From an uncultured Actinomycetes bacterium (GTDB lineage: Bacteria; Actinomycetota; Actinomycetes; Nanopelagicales; Nanopelagicaceae), in NCBI GenBank assembly GCA_903924485.1, contig CAIYBL010000174.1, forward strand, positions 1-40,464: a stretch of DNA of 40,464 nt, given 5' to 3'. The notes beneath the pieces were generated by a model. It was not told where the DNA came from. It made no database searches and was given only the letters and a program-made list of their open reading frames with translations. Positions 25,747 to 34,974 of this stretch are shown here, piece after piece; position 1 is the first letter of the stretch, and every line of letters begins with the position of its first letter. Made by a program: the position numbers and the translations under genes.

Positions 25747-26787
25747 ATGATAGAGACTAATCTTGAAATGACTTTTGGTCCGCTTGCGCCGTACATGCTT
25801 GACAACGAGATTGAAGAAATTTGGATCAACTCTCCTGAACGAATCTTCATCGCGCGTGCAGGAAAGAACGAATTAACCAACCTATTGCTCACCTCCGATG
25901 ATGTCCGAAACATCGTGGATCGAGCGCTGATGTGGAGTGGGCGACGGCTAGACCTATCTCACCCATTTGTCGATGCCCGGCTGCCTGATGGAAGTCGTCT
26001 TCACGTTGCTATTCCCGAAATCACCCCAGAACATTGGGCAATAAATATTCGCAAGCATCTACACCGCAGTCTCTCCCTTAAAGATCTGGCGAGCCGAGAT
26101 GCAATGACGCAAGAGATGGCGGCTCTTCTTGGGAAATGCGTGAAAGCCGGACTCAATATTCTTGTTAGTGGAGCAACTCAGGCAGGAAAGACAACCCTGC
26201 TCAACGCTCTCGTCTCAGCGATACCCGTTCAAGAACGTGTAATCACGATTGAAGAAGTCTTCGAATTGAAACCCAATTTGCCAGATGTGGTCAGCCTTCA
26301 AACTCGCGCTGCAAACTTACAAGGCGAAGGTGAGATCCCGCTTCGCCGACTCATTAAGGAATCCCTCCGCATGCGACCATCGAGAATTATTGTTGGCGAA
26401 GTTCGTGAGGCCGAAGCCCTTGATCTACTCATTGCTCTCAATTCTGGACTTCCCGGCATGGGAACGATTCACGCAAACTCCACTCGAGATGCAATCGTAA
26501 AACTTCAGACTTTGCCGTTATTGGCGGGGGAGAATATCTCACAGAAATTTATCGCTCCAACTGTTGCGGTCGCGATTGATCTGGTCATTCAAGTAGCACT
26601 TGATTCGCATGGAGCCAGGCGAATCACAGAAATTTCCACTGTGACGGGACGAGTGGAAAATGATCGCATCGAAGTAGAAAGTCTATGGAGCTGGAACGGC
26701 AAGGAGTATGAGCGGGGCCTCGGGGCTTTGCCTCATCCCGAGAAGTTCTCAATCGCAGGCCTACAATCCGATAATTGGTGGCTTTGA
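25747..26787 (+). CDS. tadA: Tad/Flp pilus secretion ATPase (CpaF/TadA)
   Basis: 346 residues of the VirB11/GspE hexameric ATPase family: N-terminal domain with LGPLAPYMLDNEIEEIWIN-like opening and SHPFVDARLPDGSRLHVA, Walker A GATQAGKTT, EEVFEL, the Asp/His boxes PSRIIVGEVREAEALDLLIALNSGLPGMGTIHANS. It powers assembly or secretion through the TadB/TadC platform. The protein is short because the extra helical N-terminus common in CpaF is absent; the catalytic core is complete. It ends overlapping tadB by one base (TGATG). Confidence 0.92.
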   Translation: MIETNLEMTFGPLAPYMLDNEIEEIWINSPERIFIARAGKNELTNLLLTSDDVRNIVDRALMWSGRRLDLSHPFVDARLPDGSRLHVAIPEITPEHWAINIRKHLHRSLSLKDLASRDAMTQEMAALLGKCVKAGLNILVSGATQAGKTTLLNALVSAIPVQERVITIEEVFELKPNLPDVVSLQTRAANLQGEGEIPLRRLIKESLRMRPSRIIVGEVREAEALDLLIALNSGLPGMGTIHANSTRDAIVKLQTLPLLAGENISQKFIAPTVAVAIDLVIQVALDSHGARRITEISTVTGRVENDRIEVESLWSWNGKEYERGLGALPHPEKFSIAGLQSDNWWL

Positions 26788-27512
26788 TGAAGGATGTGAA
26801 TCGTCGAGCCCTTTATTCAGCTCTAACATCCGTTGGCGCAACGCTACTTGTCTTTCTCTTCACGAACTCCATGATCATTACGTTGCCCTTTACATTTTTT
26901 TCGGCGGTTATCACTTGGATTTACCTAAAGAATAAAAAGAGAAAACAGGATGCTGCCATCTCTCTTGTGTGGCCGGAGGTGATCGACCATATGATCTCGG
27001 GCATTCATTCAGGGCTTTCTCTGTCAGAGGCCATGGTGGGATTGAGTAAACGGGGACCCGAGATACTTCGGCCAGCATTTGAAGAGTTTCACAAGGAGTT
27101 ACAACAGTCAGGCAATTTTGTGGAAGCGGTTGAGCGACTTAAGGTTCAATTTGATTCTCACAGCAGCGATCAAATCCTAGAAGCCATCCTCTTGGCGAAG
27201 TTTCTTGGCGGGTCTGAGTTACTACAAATATTTAGGACACTCGGTGATTTCTTGCGACAGGACCTCTCACTCCGAAAAGAGATTGAAATCAAACATGGGT
27301 GGATCAAGAATTCTGCGCACCTATCTTCTGCCGCGCCATGGCTACTACTCCTATTACTTTCAAGCCAGCCAGGAACTACGGAGGCCTTTGCTCAGCCCGC
27401 AGGAATCGCAATCTTGCTCTTAGGAATTGCTTTAACCGTGGTTGCCTATATATGGATGGGTCGACTTGGACGTTTACCCAAGAGCCCTCGCGTATTCCAA
27501 AAGGAGATCTGA
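26787..27512 (+). CDS. tadB: Tad inner-membrane platform protein TadB
   Basis: 241 residues from the ATG at 26787, which overlaps the tadA stop; the ORF track adds four residues from an upstream TTG. Two helices near the N-terminus (YSALTSVGATLLVFLFTNSMIITLPFTFFSAVI), a cytoplasmic T2SSF domain (IDHMISGIHSGLSLSEAMVGLSKRGPE...), and two C-terminal helices (APWLLLLLLSSQPG, GIAILLLGIALTVVAYIW). This is the GspF/TadB layout. Forms the platform with TadC. Confidence 0.88.
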   Translation: MKDVNRRALYSALTSVGATLLVFLFTNSMIITLPFTFFSAVITWIYLKNKKRKQDAAISLVWPEVIDHMISGIHSGLSLSEAMVGLSKRGPEILRPAFEEFHKELQQSGNFVEAVERLKVQFDSHSSDQILEAILLAKFLGGSELLQIFRTLGDFLRQDLSLRKEIEIKHGWIKNSAHLSSAAPWLLLLLLSSQPGTTEAFAQPAGIAILLLGIALTVVAYIWMGRLGRLPKSPRVFQKEI

Positions 27513-27513
27513 C

Positions 27514-28329
27514 ATGGCATCCACGCAAATAGTTATTCCAGTCTTGTTGGCAATCGCGGGGGCACTTGCCTACGTCAGCCATGAAGACGAGAAAGAGGAA
27601 TCGGCAAACCGAATTATTGCTCAATCTCGTACACGCTTGCTCGCGTTACCTGATCGGACGAATGTTCAGAGTCGATTAATGAGAATAGGACGGGAGAATA
27701 GTTATGATCAATTTCGTGTTGCTCAGGCAAGCTATTCGCTTCTATCGGCGGGGATAACCTGGCTGATCTCATTCTTCCTTGCTTCAGATTTCATTCTTGC
27801 CACGCTATTTTGTGGACTTGTAGGTGTGGGTGCTTTTGTTCTTATTGACTGGAATTTAACGCGTGAGGTCAAGCAATATCGTGTCGATATAGAAAGTGAG
27901 TTCCCCGCAATCATCGAGATGCTGACTCTCGCTCTTTCAGCCGGAGAGACTCCGATGGGAGCCATGAGCCGACTATCTGTACGGTCCAACTCCCACTTGG
28001 GAAGAGAATTTGCTGAAGTTGTCTTACAAGTACGACAAGGCAAAGCATTTCATGTTGCCTTAGATGACTTTGGACGCCGCGTTGATTCACCCGTTATCCG
28101 ACGTTTTGTAGACGCGTTGATAACCGCGATGCTGCGCGGAGCCCCGCTAATCGATGTTCTTCAGCGCCACGCTGCTGAAGCGAGGCAAATTCAGCGAAAT
28201 TTTCTTATGGATAAGGCAGGCAAAGCAGAAATGTCGATGATGGTTCCGGTGGTGTTTCTTATCTTGCCAGTTTCGATACTTTTTGCCTTATGGCCATCGG
28301 TAACGCACTTAAATCTTTTCGCGGCCTAG
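27514..28329 (+). CDS. tadC: Tad inner-membrane platform protein TadC
   Basis: 271 residues from ATG 27514, which is preceded by AAGGAG (27501-27506) at seven bases; the longer ORF in the track starts inside tadB in another frame and is rejected. It has an N-terminal helix, two middle helices (FRVAQASYSLLSAGITWLISFFLASDFILATLFCGLVGVGAFVLI), a T2SSF domain (EFPAIIEMLTLALSAGETPMGAMSRL...) and a C-terminal helix (MVPVVFLILPVSILFALWP). It ends one base from the opposite-strand sdaA stop. No pilin, TadE/F, TadZ or prepilin peptidase gene follows, so those parts must lie elsewhere or be absent. Confidence 0.9.
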   Translation: MASTQIVIPVLLAIAGALAYVSHEDEKEESANRIIAQSRTRLLALPDRTNVQSRLMRIGRENSYDQFRVAQASYSLLSAGITWLISFFLASDFILATLFCGLVGVGAFVLIDWNLTREVKQYRVDIESEFPAIIEMLTLALSAGETPMGAMSRLSVRSNSHLGREFAEVVLQVRQGKAFHVALDDFGRRVDSPVIRRFVDALITAMLRGAPLIDVLQRHAAEARQIQRNFLMDKAGKAEMSMMVPVVFLILPVSILFALWPSVTHLNLFAA

Positions 28330-28330
28330 A

Positions 28331-29737
28331 TCAGCATTCAATAATATTTACAGCAAGCCCACCAATCGATGTCTCCTTATAGTGGTGATGCATGTCTGCT
28401 CCTGTTTCCTTCATTGTCTTAATCACCATATCCAGACTTACTAAATGTTGGCCATCGCCACGAAGTGCCATGCGGGCCGCGCTGATTGCTTTCACGGCGC
28501 CGATAGCATTTCGTTCGATACATGGAATTTGTACGAGGCCGCCTATTGGATCGCAGGTCAAGCCAAGATTGTGCTCCATGCCAATTTCAGCTGCATTTTC
28601 TACTTGCTCTGGTGATCCGCCCAGTACTTCGGCTAGTCCTGCCGCAGCCATCGCACAAGCTGATCCAACTTCTCCTTGGCAACCAACTTCAGCGCCAGAA
28701 ATGGATGCATTTCGTTTAATGAGTGTTCCAACAGCAGCAGCCGCAAGTAAAAACTTGATGGTTCCCTCGTCGTTGGCTCCTGGAATAAATTCGCGATAGT
28801 AACGAAGGACTGCTGGGATAATTCCCGCTGCTCCGTTAGTTGGAGCAGTGACAACGCGATGACCTGCGGCATTCTCCTCGTTCACTGCAAGTGCGTAGAG
28901 ATTGACCCAATCAAGGGCGCGCAGAGGATCATTGTGTTCGGATTCGCTGTTGAGAGTTTTAAAAAGAGCTGGGGCTCGGCGAGGAACATTCAAGCCACCA
29001 GGCAGGATTCCTCCAGTGACACATCCAGCATCGATGCATTCATTCATGGCCGCGGCAATTTTAAGAATACCTTCGCGAATTTCTGAGAGTGTTCGATCAG
29101 CCAATTCATCTCGTAGCATGACTGCACTAATAGAGATTCCGTCTCTCTTGCACAGTTCCAGAAGTTCGTCCGCAGTTTCGAAATGTTCTGCTGGAGCAAG
29201 CGGATGATGATTGACAGGATGTTTGGCCGCAATCTCCTCGGCAATCTTCAGTTCTGCTTGCGAAGCAACGAATCCGCCGCCGATAGAAAAATAGACAGCG
29301 TTAGTAATTTCTGCGCCATCTCGATCAAAAACTAGAAAGCGAAGTGCATTTGGGTGGAAATCAATACTTACTCGTGGTTGGAAACTGATTGCATCCGATG
29401 CGATCGACACACGATGCTTGCCTAGTAGTTGTAAATGCCCGGCACTCATGACATCAGTGGGCAATGAAGTGACAGTCTCAGAAGGAACGGATTCTGGCTC
29501 GAAACCACTTAACCCAAGCAGTACCGCGCGATCTGTGCCGTGGCCTCTGCCTGTAGCGCCTAGGGATCCGTATAACTCGATGGTGATGCTGCTTACCCGT
29601 TCAAGAACTCCATCGCTTTCAAGTGATTGCGCAAAACTTAGCGCGGCTCGCATAGGTCCGACTGTGTGCGAACTTGAGGGACCTATCCCTAGTCGGAACA
29701 TGTCAAAGACACTGAGTCGACCAAGAGGAATTGTCAT
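28331..29737 (-). CDS. sdaA: L-serine ammonia-lyase (iron-sulfur type)
   Basis: 468 residues, single-chain form with the beta domain (SVFDMFRLGIGPSSSHTVGPMRAAL) before the alpha catalytic domain. The three cluster cysteines are visible in VGCQGEVG, LTCDPIGG and VQIPCIERN, with the last two 11 residues apart as in characterised enzymes. It holds an oxygen-sensitive [4Fe-4S] cluster and deaminates L-serine to pyruvate and ammonia. The ATG overlaps the putA stop by 4 nt, so it is coupled to putA as the last gene of the amino-acid catabolic run. Confidence 0.96.
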   Translation of the reverse strand: MTIPLGRLSVFDMFRLGIGPSSSHTVGPMRAALSFAQSLESDGVLERVSSITIELYGSLGATGRGHGTDRAVLLGLSGFEPESVPSETVTSLPTDVMSAGHLQLLGKHRVSIASDAISFQPRVSIDFHPNALRFLVFDRDGAEITNAVYFSIGGGFVASQAELKIAEEIAAKHPVNHHPLAPAEHFETADELLELCKRDGISISAVMLRDELADRTLSEIREGILKIAAAMNECIDAGCVTGGILPGGLNVPRRAPALFKTLNSESEHNDPLRALDWVNLYALAVNEENAAGHRVVTAPTNGAAGIIPAVLRYYREFIPGANDEGTIKFLLAAAAVGTLIKRNASISGAEVGCQGEVGSACAMAAAGLAEVLGGSPEQVENAAEIGMEHNLGLTCDPIGGLVQIPCIERNAIGAVKAISAARMALRGDGQHLVSLDMVIKTMKETGADMHHHYKETSIGGLAVNIIEC

Positions 29738-32700
29738 TGCGACATCGTAATGCGCGGCCTAGGCCCTGCTCCCACATTTCCGTAGCGATGATTGGTAATT
29801 GAGACACTTTGTTCCAAAAGCCAGCGTGGCAATTCCACATCTCCACGTGCTGCAATAGGGCGTGGGTCTATGGAGATCCCCTTTTCAAGCAATTCAGATG
29901 CGGGGACCTTTTCGACACTCAGCCAACGCACCTTCTCTACATCAGAAATTCGGGCGACGAGTTGTTCCACTGATTCTATTTTTGCCTGCTCAACTCGTAT
30001 ATTTTCAGAAGCGCAACTAAATTCGATCGAGTCTCCTGTTTGTTCTGCAATCCATGAGATGTAGTTAATAACATCAAGCGAGGTGGACTCATCAATTCTG
30101 ACCACATATGTTCGCCGAGAGGTTTTATATATTTGATAGTTGCGTTCTACGGTCAGACCAGATGCATCGATGGCCTGTGAACCAGTCTCATTCCACCAAT
30201 GTTCTGAAGATGAAATCAAGATTGCGAGTGAGGTCATGCAATCCCAGTCGCGAAGGTTATTGAGATAGTTTGCGCCTCCGGCTTTAGAAGTAGGTCCAAC
30301 GCTGCTGCGCTTCCATCCTCCAAATGGTTGACGATTAACAACAGCGCCGGTGGTTCCACGATTGACATAAAGATTTCCTGCTTCGATGCGGGAGATCCAT
30401 AACTCGCACTCTCTTTCATCGAGAGCGTGCACTCCAGCGGTTAATCCAAAATCTGTTGCATTTTGCCAATTGATGGCCGTTTCAAAATCAGGGGCTTGCA
30501 TAATTCCTAGGACTGGACCAAACCACTCGTTGCGATGACTCCACGAGCCTGGTTTGATTCCAATTTTTACGCCCGGGGTCCACATGTATCCAGATGAATC
30601 AATCTGCTTAGGTGCGATCAACCAACTTTCACCATCATCAAGTTGGGTAAAAGCGCGCAGGAGTGATGCACCTGCTGGTCTAATGATGGGACCCATTGAT
30701 GTTGAATAACTTCTTCCTGGTCCCACACTCAAACTTTCCACAGCGTCTTTGAGTTGACGAAAGAAGGCAGGATTTGCATAAATGCTGGCTTCCACGATGG
30801 CCAAGCTCGCTGCACTGCACTTTTGACCCGCATGTCCAAATGCCGACTGAACTAAATCCTTTACGGCGCTGTCAATATCAGCACTTGCCGAAATAAGAAG
30901 AGCATTTTTTCCACTTGTCTCGGCCATAAGTCGTATTGCTGGCTTCCAGCGCGTAAACATCTCTGCAGTCTCAAAACCGCCAGTAAGAATCACTCCATTT
31001 ACGCTCTCGTGAGTTACAAGGTGCTTTCCATCCTCATCATCACGCGTTGGAACAAATTGCAAAACATCCTTAGGAACACCGGCGCTCCATAGTTGACTAA
31101 CTATCCGATAGGCAGTCGCAACAGTTTCGGGAGCAGGCTTAAGGATTACCGCGTTGCCCGCTGCGAGTGCAGCACAAACACCGCCAACGGGGATTGCATA
31201 CGGAAAATTCCAAGGAGGAACGACGAGCACGACTCCTATGGGAGTAGATCCCTTTTCTTTTTGCTGGGATGAAAGTGCGTAAAAACGAGCGAAGTCGATG
31301 GCTTCGCTGACTTCAGGATCTGCCTCAGTAACAGTTTTCCCTGAATCCATCGCCATGAGTGCAATGGTGTCGGCTCGCTCGGATTCCATGATTGATGCAG
31401 CCACGCCCAATATTTTTGTTCGGGCTTGTGCGCCAATGGCTTCCCACGATTGGAATGCGGATTGGGCGCAGGTGAGTGCGAGATCAATCTGGCTCTGATT
31501 TGCAACACTGTAGCGATACCACGTTTGACCGTTGTTACTCGGGTCGTGACCTAATTCGACAGCTTTACTGAAGATCTCTTCTCCATCTATCACCAAAGGC
31601 ACGTGTATATCTGTGTGGGAATCCAGTTCATTCCAGGCAGAGGAAAGTGCAATCTGGAATGCAGGGTTTGTTGAATCAGCATCACTTTCATTTTCAAATA
31701 TTCCGCGGTTAAAGAGGTCATTGCAGTTGTGCGGGGAAAGGCCGTGACGACGCGAAGTCGTAGATATGTCATGACGCGCCGAAACTGAAGTCAAGAATCG
31801 GTCCCTTTGATCGTTGAAATTTTTGCTTCCTACACTCATATCAAATGAGGCGCGTAAGTAATTTTCTAGCGAGGTGTTTTCATCCAGTCGCCTCACTAAA
31901 TAAGCTACAGCCGCGGGAAAATCATCGTGACCCGTTACGGGCGTATAAAGAAGAACGTTGCCTACTTCATGGACGATTGCCAGAGCTTCAGCGTTGGCCA
32001 TACCCTCCAGCATTTCAATATCAAGTTGCTGCTCCACTTTGCGAGATTTCGCTACTTCAATGGCCCACGCAAGATGAAACAAGTTATGGCTAGCGATACC
32101 AATACGTACTGCAGGAAAATGATCGGCGCTTAACGCTGTATCAATGAGTCTGGCGTAGCTGGCGTCAACGGCTGCTTTGCTTTCATAAGGGGCAGCAACC
32201 CATCCATGGAGTTCCGCTTCTGCCTTCTCCATCGCAAGATTTGCACCCTTAACGAGGCGAATTTTGATGCTTGCTCCGGTGCGAGCATGTCGGCGTTTTG
32301 ACCAAGAAACCAATCGAGCAAATTCTGTATGCGATTCAGGAAGGTATGCTTGCAAGACGATTCCCGCGTTCATGGATTCGAATTCTGGGTCATCAAGCAA
32401 TTGCATAAAGACTTCAACCGTTATAGATAGATCTCGGAATTCCTCCATATCTAAATTAATGAAGGTGCCGTGCTTGTGAGCCTGGCGATAAAGAAGCCGA
32501 AGACCTTCTGAAACACGTTTAACTGAACCTTCATAATCAACGGTGATTAATTGACTTGTGACAGATGAAATCTTGACCGATGCATAGTTGACTTCCTGTC
32601 TTGAAACCATGGCAATAACTGCCAGCAATCGTTGCTCGGCTTCGTGATCGCCTAGTACCGCTTCGCCCAAAACGTTAATGTTGAGTCTGGCGTGGTCGGC

Positions 32701-33141
32701 AATGCGTTCTTGAATGTGGCGCGAGAGGAGTGACTCTTCGGCAGGCAAGATGATTCCATTAGCCGCCATTCGAACGCGAGCATTGACGATCTTCATTACA
32801 AGTCCTGGAAAGACCATTGAAAGTGGACTTGCAATTTTGATGCCGAGAAAATCAATCAGGCCGAGCCCTTGTACATTCGCAAGTTTGGAAATTCTACGAA
32901 AAGTTCGCGCTGCTCTGGGCACGGAAGTCATGCGCATAACCTCGTCGGTAAGCGACATGGTTAGGGCAATTGCTTGCGGATTCTTTAGCAGCCGAGCAAA
33001 CCGTTTGCGATTTGCTTCATCGTGCCTCGTCCTTTGTTTTTCAGCCTCCTGAATTAATCTGCTTACGAGATTTGTTGCAGGATCGACGAGAGAGTCAATA
33101 TCGCGATGCGTTGATAGCGGATCTGTATGTTCTGAATACAC
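29734..33141 (-). CDS. putA: Bifunctional proline dehydrogenase / L-glutamate-gamma-semialdehyde dehydrogenase
   Basis: 1135 residues from a GTG start. The FAD-binding proline dehydrogenase barrel is in the N-terminal half (YASVKISSVTSQL, YLPESHTEFARLV, IRLVKGANLAMEKAE). The NAD-dependent aldehyde dehydrogenase follows (PPWNFPYAIPVGGVCAALAAGNAVILKPAPETV; Glu in MAETSGKNALL; catalytic Cys in GHAGQKCSAASLAI). Together they oxidise proline to glutamate with substrate channelling. A C-terminal part of about 130 residues (MTSLAILISSSEHWWNETGSQ...) matches the tail seen in actinobacterial PutA. No N-terminal ribbon-helix-helix domain, so it is not an autorepressor of the E. coli type. Confidence 0.96.
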   Translation of the reverse strand: MYSEHTDPLSTHRDIDSLVDPATNLVSRLIQEAEKQRTRHDEANRKRFARLLKNPQAIALTMSLTDEVMRMTSVPRAARTFRRISKLANVQGLGLIDFLGIKIASPLSMVFPGLVMKIVNARVRMAANGIILPAEESLLSRHIQERIADHARLNINVLGEAVLGDHEAEQRLLAVIAMVSRQEVNYASVKISSVTSQLITVDYEGSVKRVSEGLRLLYRQAHKHGTFINLDMEEFRDLSITVEVFMQLLDDPEFESMNAGIVLQAYLPESHTEFARLVSWSKRRHARTGASIKIRLVKGANLAMEKAEAELHGWVAAPYESKAAVDASYARLIDTALSADHFPAVRIGIASHNLFHLAWAIEVAKSRKVEQQLDIEMLEGMANAEALAIVHEVGNVLLYTPVTGHDDFPAAVAYLVRRLDENTSLENYLRASFDMSVGSKNFNDQRDRFLTSVSARHDISTTSRRHGLSPHNCNDLFNRGIFENESDADSTNPAFQIALSSAWNELDSHTDIHVPLVIDGEEIFSKAVELGHDPSNNGQTWYRYSVANQSQIDLALTCAQSAFQSWEAIGAQARTKILGVAASIMESERADTIALMAMDSGKTVTEADPEVSEAIDFARFYALSSQQKEKGSTPIGVVLVVPPWNFPYAIPVGGVCAALAAGNAVILKPAPETVATAYRIVSQLWSAGVPKDVLQFVPTRDDEDGKHLVTHESVNGVILTGGFETAEMFTRWKPAIRLMAETSGKNALLISASADIDSAVKDLVQSAFGHAGQKCSAASLAIVEASIYANPAFFRQLKDAVESLSVGPGRSYSTSMGPIIRPAGASLLRAFTQLDDGESWLIAPKQIDSSGYMWTPGVKIGIKPGSWSHRNEWFGPVLGIMQAPDFETAINWQNATDFGLTAGVHALDERECELWISRIEAGNLYVNRGTTGAVVNRQPFGGWKRSSVGPTSKAGGANYLNNLRDWDCMTSLAILISSSEHWWNETGSQAIDASGLTVERNYQIYKTSRRTYVVRIDESTSLDVINYISWIAEQTGDSIEFSCASENIRVEQAKIESVEQLVARISDVEKVRWLSVEKVPASELLEKGISIDPRPIAARGDVELPRWLLEQSVSITNHRYGNVGAGPRPRITMSQ

Positions 33142-33188
33142 AAGGGCCTACCTTTCGCCCCAATCCTATGTACTTTTTGAAGAAAGGA

Positions 33189-33863
33189 TCATAGGAAAAC
33201 GGTGAGGGCACTCATGATCAAAGTCGTTATTGGCAAGGTTTGTATCATTCCGTGAAGGGTCGCCACAGTAGCAGTGGGACCAAATCTGCGTTGGTTAAAA
33301 GCTCCTAAAACTGAGGCAATTACTGGATATGTGGAAAGTGCCCCAGCAACACCGGCGCCGAGAATGCTGGCAAATCCGCTGAGAATAAGGATTATGAAGA
33401 CAGTGGCAACGAGTCGAATTGGTAATTCCCATGAAGGTGGCTCGTTGGAGTGTGGCTGTCTGTCATATGCGGGCCAATATTTTTTTGCGCAGGCCCAAGT
33501 GATGCTAAGGATTAGCAACAAAGGGATCAGCGGGATCTCGCGCGCGGTGAGCACTGTGCCAGATGCAAGGCAGGCCAACGTTCCCGTTGCAAGGGCGCTC
33601 ACCCAGTTGGTGCGCGTTGCTGATGTAGCGTAAGACCAAGCGAAAATTATTAACGCAACTTGTCCAACCAGAACTCCATGTGCTGCATGAGCCGCAAAAC
33701 TTCGTCCCTCTTGAATATAGATGATGAAAATAAACGGACCTGTGGTTAGTGGCAATCCAATGAGTCTGCCGCCAACTTGATCGCCCCAACGCTTTTGAAT
33801 CACACTCACAAGTCCGACAAAAATTGGTGCAAGAAAAAGCTTTAGTGCAAGGAGTGATGTCAC
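33189..33863 (-). CDS. Multi-pass membrane protein of unknown function
   Basis: 224 residues, about six to seven hydrophobic segments, GTG start one base after the racemase-like gene stop. Notable conserved-looking patches are GGRLIGLPLTTGPFIFIIYIQEG near the N-terminus and GALSTYPVIASVLGAFNQRRFGPTATVATLHGM near the C-terminus. Their similar pattern (small residues, Pro-Val/Thr, then basic residue) could be an internal duplication. I do not recognise the family. Position between an N-acyl-amino-acid racemase-like gene and putA makes amino-acid or metabolite transport a guess only. Confidence 0.65.
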   Translation of the reverse strand: MTSLLALKLFLAPIFVGLVSVIQKRWGDQVGGRLIGLPLTTGPFIFIIYIQEGRSFAAHAAHGVLVGQVALIIFAWSYATSATRTNWVSALATGTLACLASGTVLTAREIPLIPLLLILSITWACAKKYWPAYDRQPHSNEPPSWELPIRLVATVFIILILSGFASILGAGVAGALSTYPVIASVLGAFNQRRFGPTATVATLHGMIQTLPITTLIMSALTVFL

Positions 33864-33864
33864 T

Positions 33865-34974
33865 TTATGGAGCCGTGATGATCTTTCGTGAAGTAGTTAT
33901 TTCTTCAATGAAGTCATGATCAATCTCAACGCCAATGCCTGGACCGGTGGGCACCCGTAAGCGACCATCTTCCATAACAAAAGGGTTCGTGATATCTCGG
34001 TGATAAAAACGCGATGACGCACTCGTATCTCCAGGAAGGGTGAACCCTGGTAGTGAGGCAAGAGCAACATTGGCTGCCCTACCGATACCTGTCTCCAACA
34101 TTCCTCCGCACCAAACAGGGATATTGTTTTCAACACAGAGGTCATGGATGCGGACCGATTCCAAATAGCCGCCGACTCTTCCTGGCTTAATGTTGATGAC
34201 GGTTGTGGCCTTCATTGCCAGGGCATCGCGTGCTGCTTCAAATGAAGTAATCGATTCATCTAAGCAAATGGGTGTAGCGACATGTGCAGCCAACATTGCA
34301 TGCCCTAGTACGTCGTGTTCATCTAGGGGTTGTTCAATGAGCAAGAGATTAAAACGATCAAGCTGCTTAAGTAGATCGGTATCACTGCGCGTATAAGCCT
34401 GATTGGCATCGACCTGAAGAGGAATATCGGGCCAAAGACCGCGAATAACGCTGACAGGCTCTACATCCCAGCCTGGCTCAATCTTCAATTTAATCCGTCG
34501 GTATCCATCTGCAACATATTGTGAAACTTCTTCCACGAGGGCGTCGATGCTGTTAGCAATGCCAACAGAAACTCCGCAATCAATTTCGGATTTATTCGAT
34601 CCAAGGTATGAACCAAATGAAATTCCATCAAGTTTAAGTTGTGCATCAAGAATTGCGGTCTCTAAGGTCGCCTTGGCCATTTGGTGACTAAGAAAAGGCC
34701 TTAGGGCTCCCGCAACTTCCTCGGGTCTGATATCGCCGAATTCAAATATTGTCGGCAACAGAAAGCGCTCTATCGCGTCTTGACATCCAGCCGTGTATTC
34801 GGGGGAGTACAACGGTGTTTCCATCGCAACGCACTCGGCCCAACCTTCCGATCCTTCGTGGGTCGTAATCTTCATCAGGAGAAGTTCTCGAGCTAGTTGC
34901 GTTCCGAATGATGTTCGAAAAGGTCGAACCAACGGCAATGCAAGGGTGCGAATCTCAACTTCTTTGATATTCAT
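33865..34974 (-). CDS. o-Succinylbenzoate synthase / N-succinylamino-acid racemase family enzyme
   Basis: 369-residue enolase-superfamily enzyme of the muconate-lactonising subgroup. Catalytic residues can be read: K162 and K164 (IKLKIEPG), metal ligands D189 (VDANQAY), E214 (LLIEQPL) and D239 (CLDES), and K263 (INIKPGRVGG). The family includes MenC and N-succinylamino-acid racemases, often promiscuous. Direct linkage to a GNAT gene (the stop TAA touches this ATG: TAAATG) is the hallmark of the D-amino-acid salvage pathway, in which a GNAT N-succinylates a D-amino acid, this enzyme racemises it, and a desuccinylase frees the L-form. No menaquinone gene is nearby, so racemase is preferred over MenC. 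Confidence 0.82.
   Translation of the reverse strand: MNIKEVEIRTLALPLVRPFRTSFGTQLARELLLMKITTHEGSEGWAECVAMETPLYSPEYTAGCQDAIERFLLPTIFEFGDIRPEEVAGALRPFLSHQMAKATLETAILDAQLKLDGISFGSYLGSNKSEIDCGVSVGIANSIDALVEEVSQYVADGYRRIKLKIEPGWDVEPVSVIRGLWPDIPLQVDANQAYTRSDTDLLKQLDRFNLLLIEQPLDEHDVLGHAMLAAHVATPICLDESITSFEAARDALAMKATTVINIKPGRVGGYLESVRIHDLCVENNIPVWCGGMLETGIGRAANVALASLPGFTLPGDTSASSRFYHRDITNPFVMEDGRLRVPTGPGIGVEIDHDFIEEITTSRKIITAP

Noticed and set aside
27442-27513. ORF-track extension of tadC into tadB (MPIYGWVDLDVYPR...).
   Set aside because: Out-of-frame read of the tadB end; ATG 27514 has AAGGAG at proper distance and gives a normal TadC N-terminus.
33164-33196. TCCTATG ... CATAGGA inverted repeat between putA and the membrane protein gene.
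   Set aside because: 7-bp arms with a loop of about 19 nt and no U tract; too weak to call a terminator.
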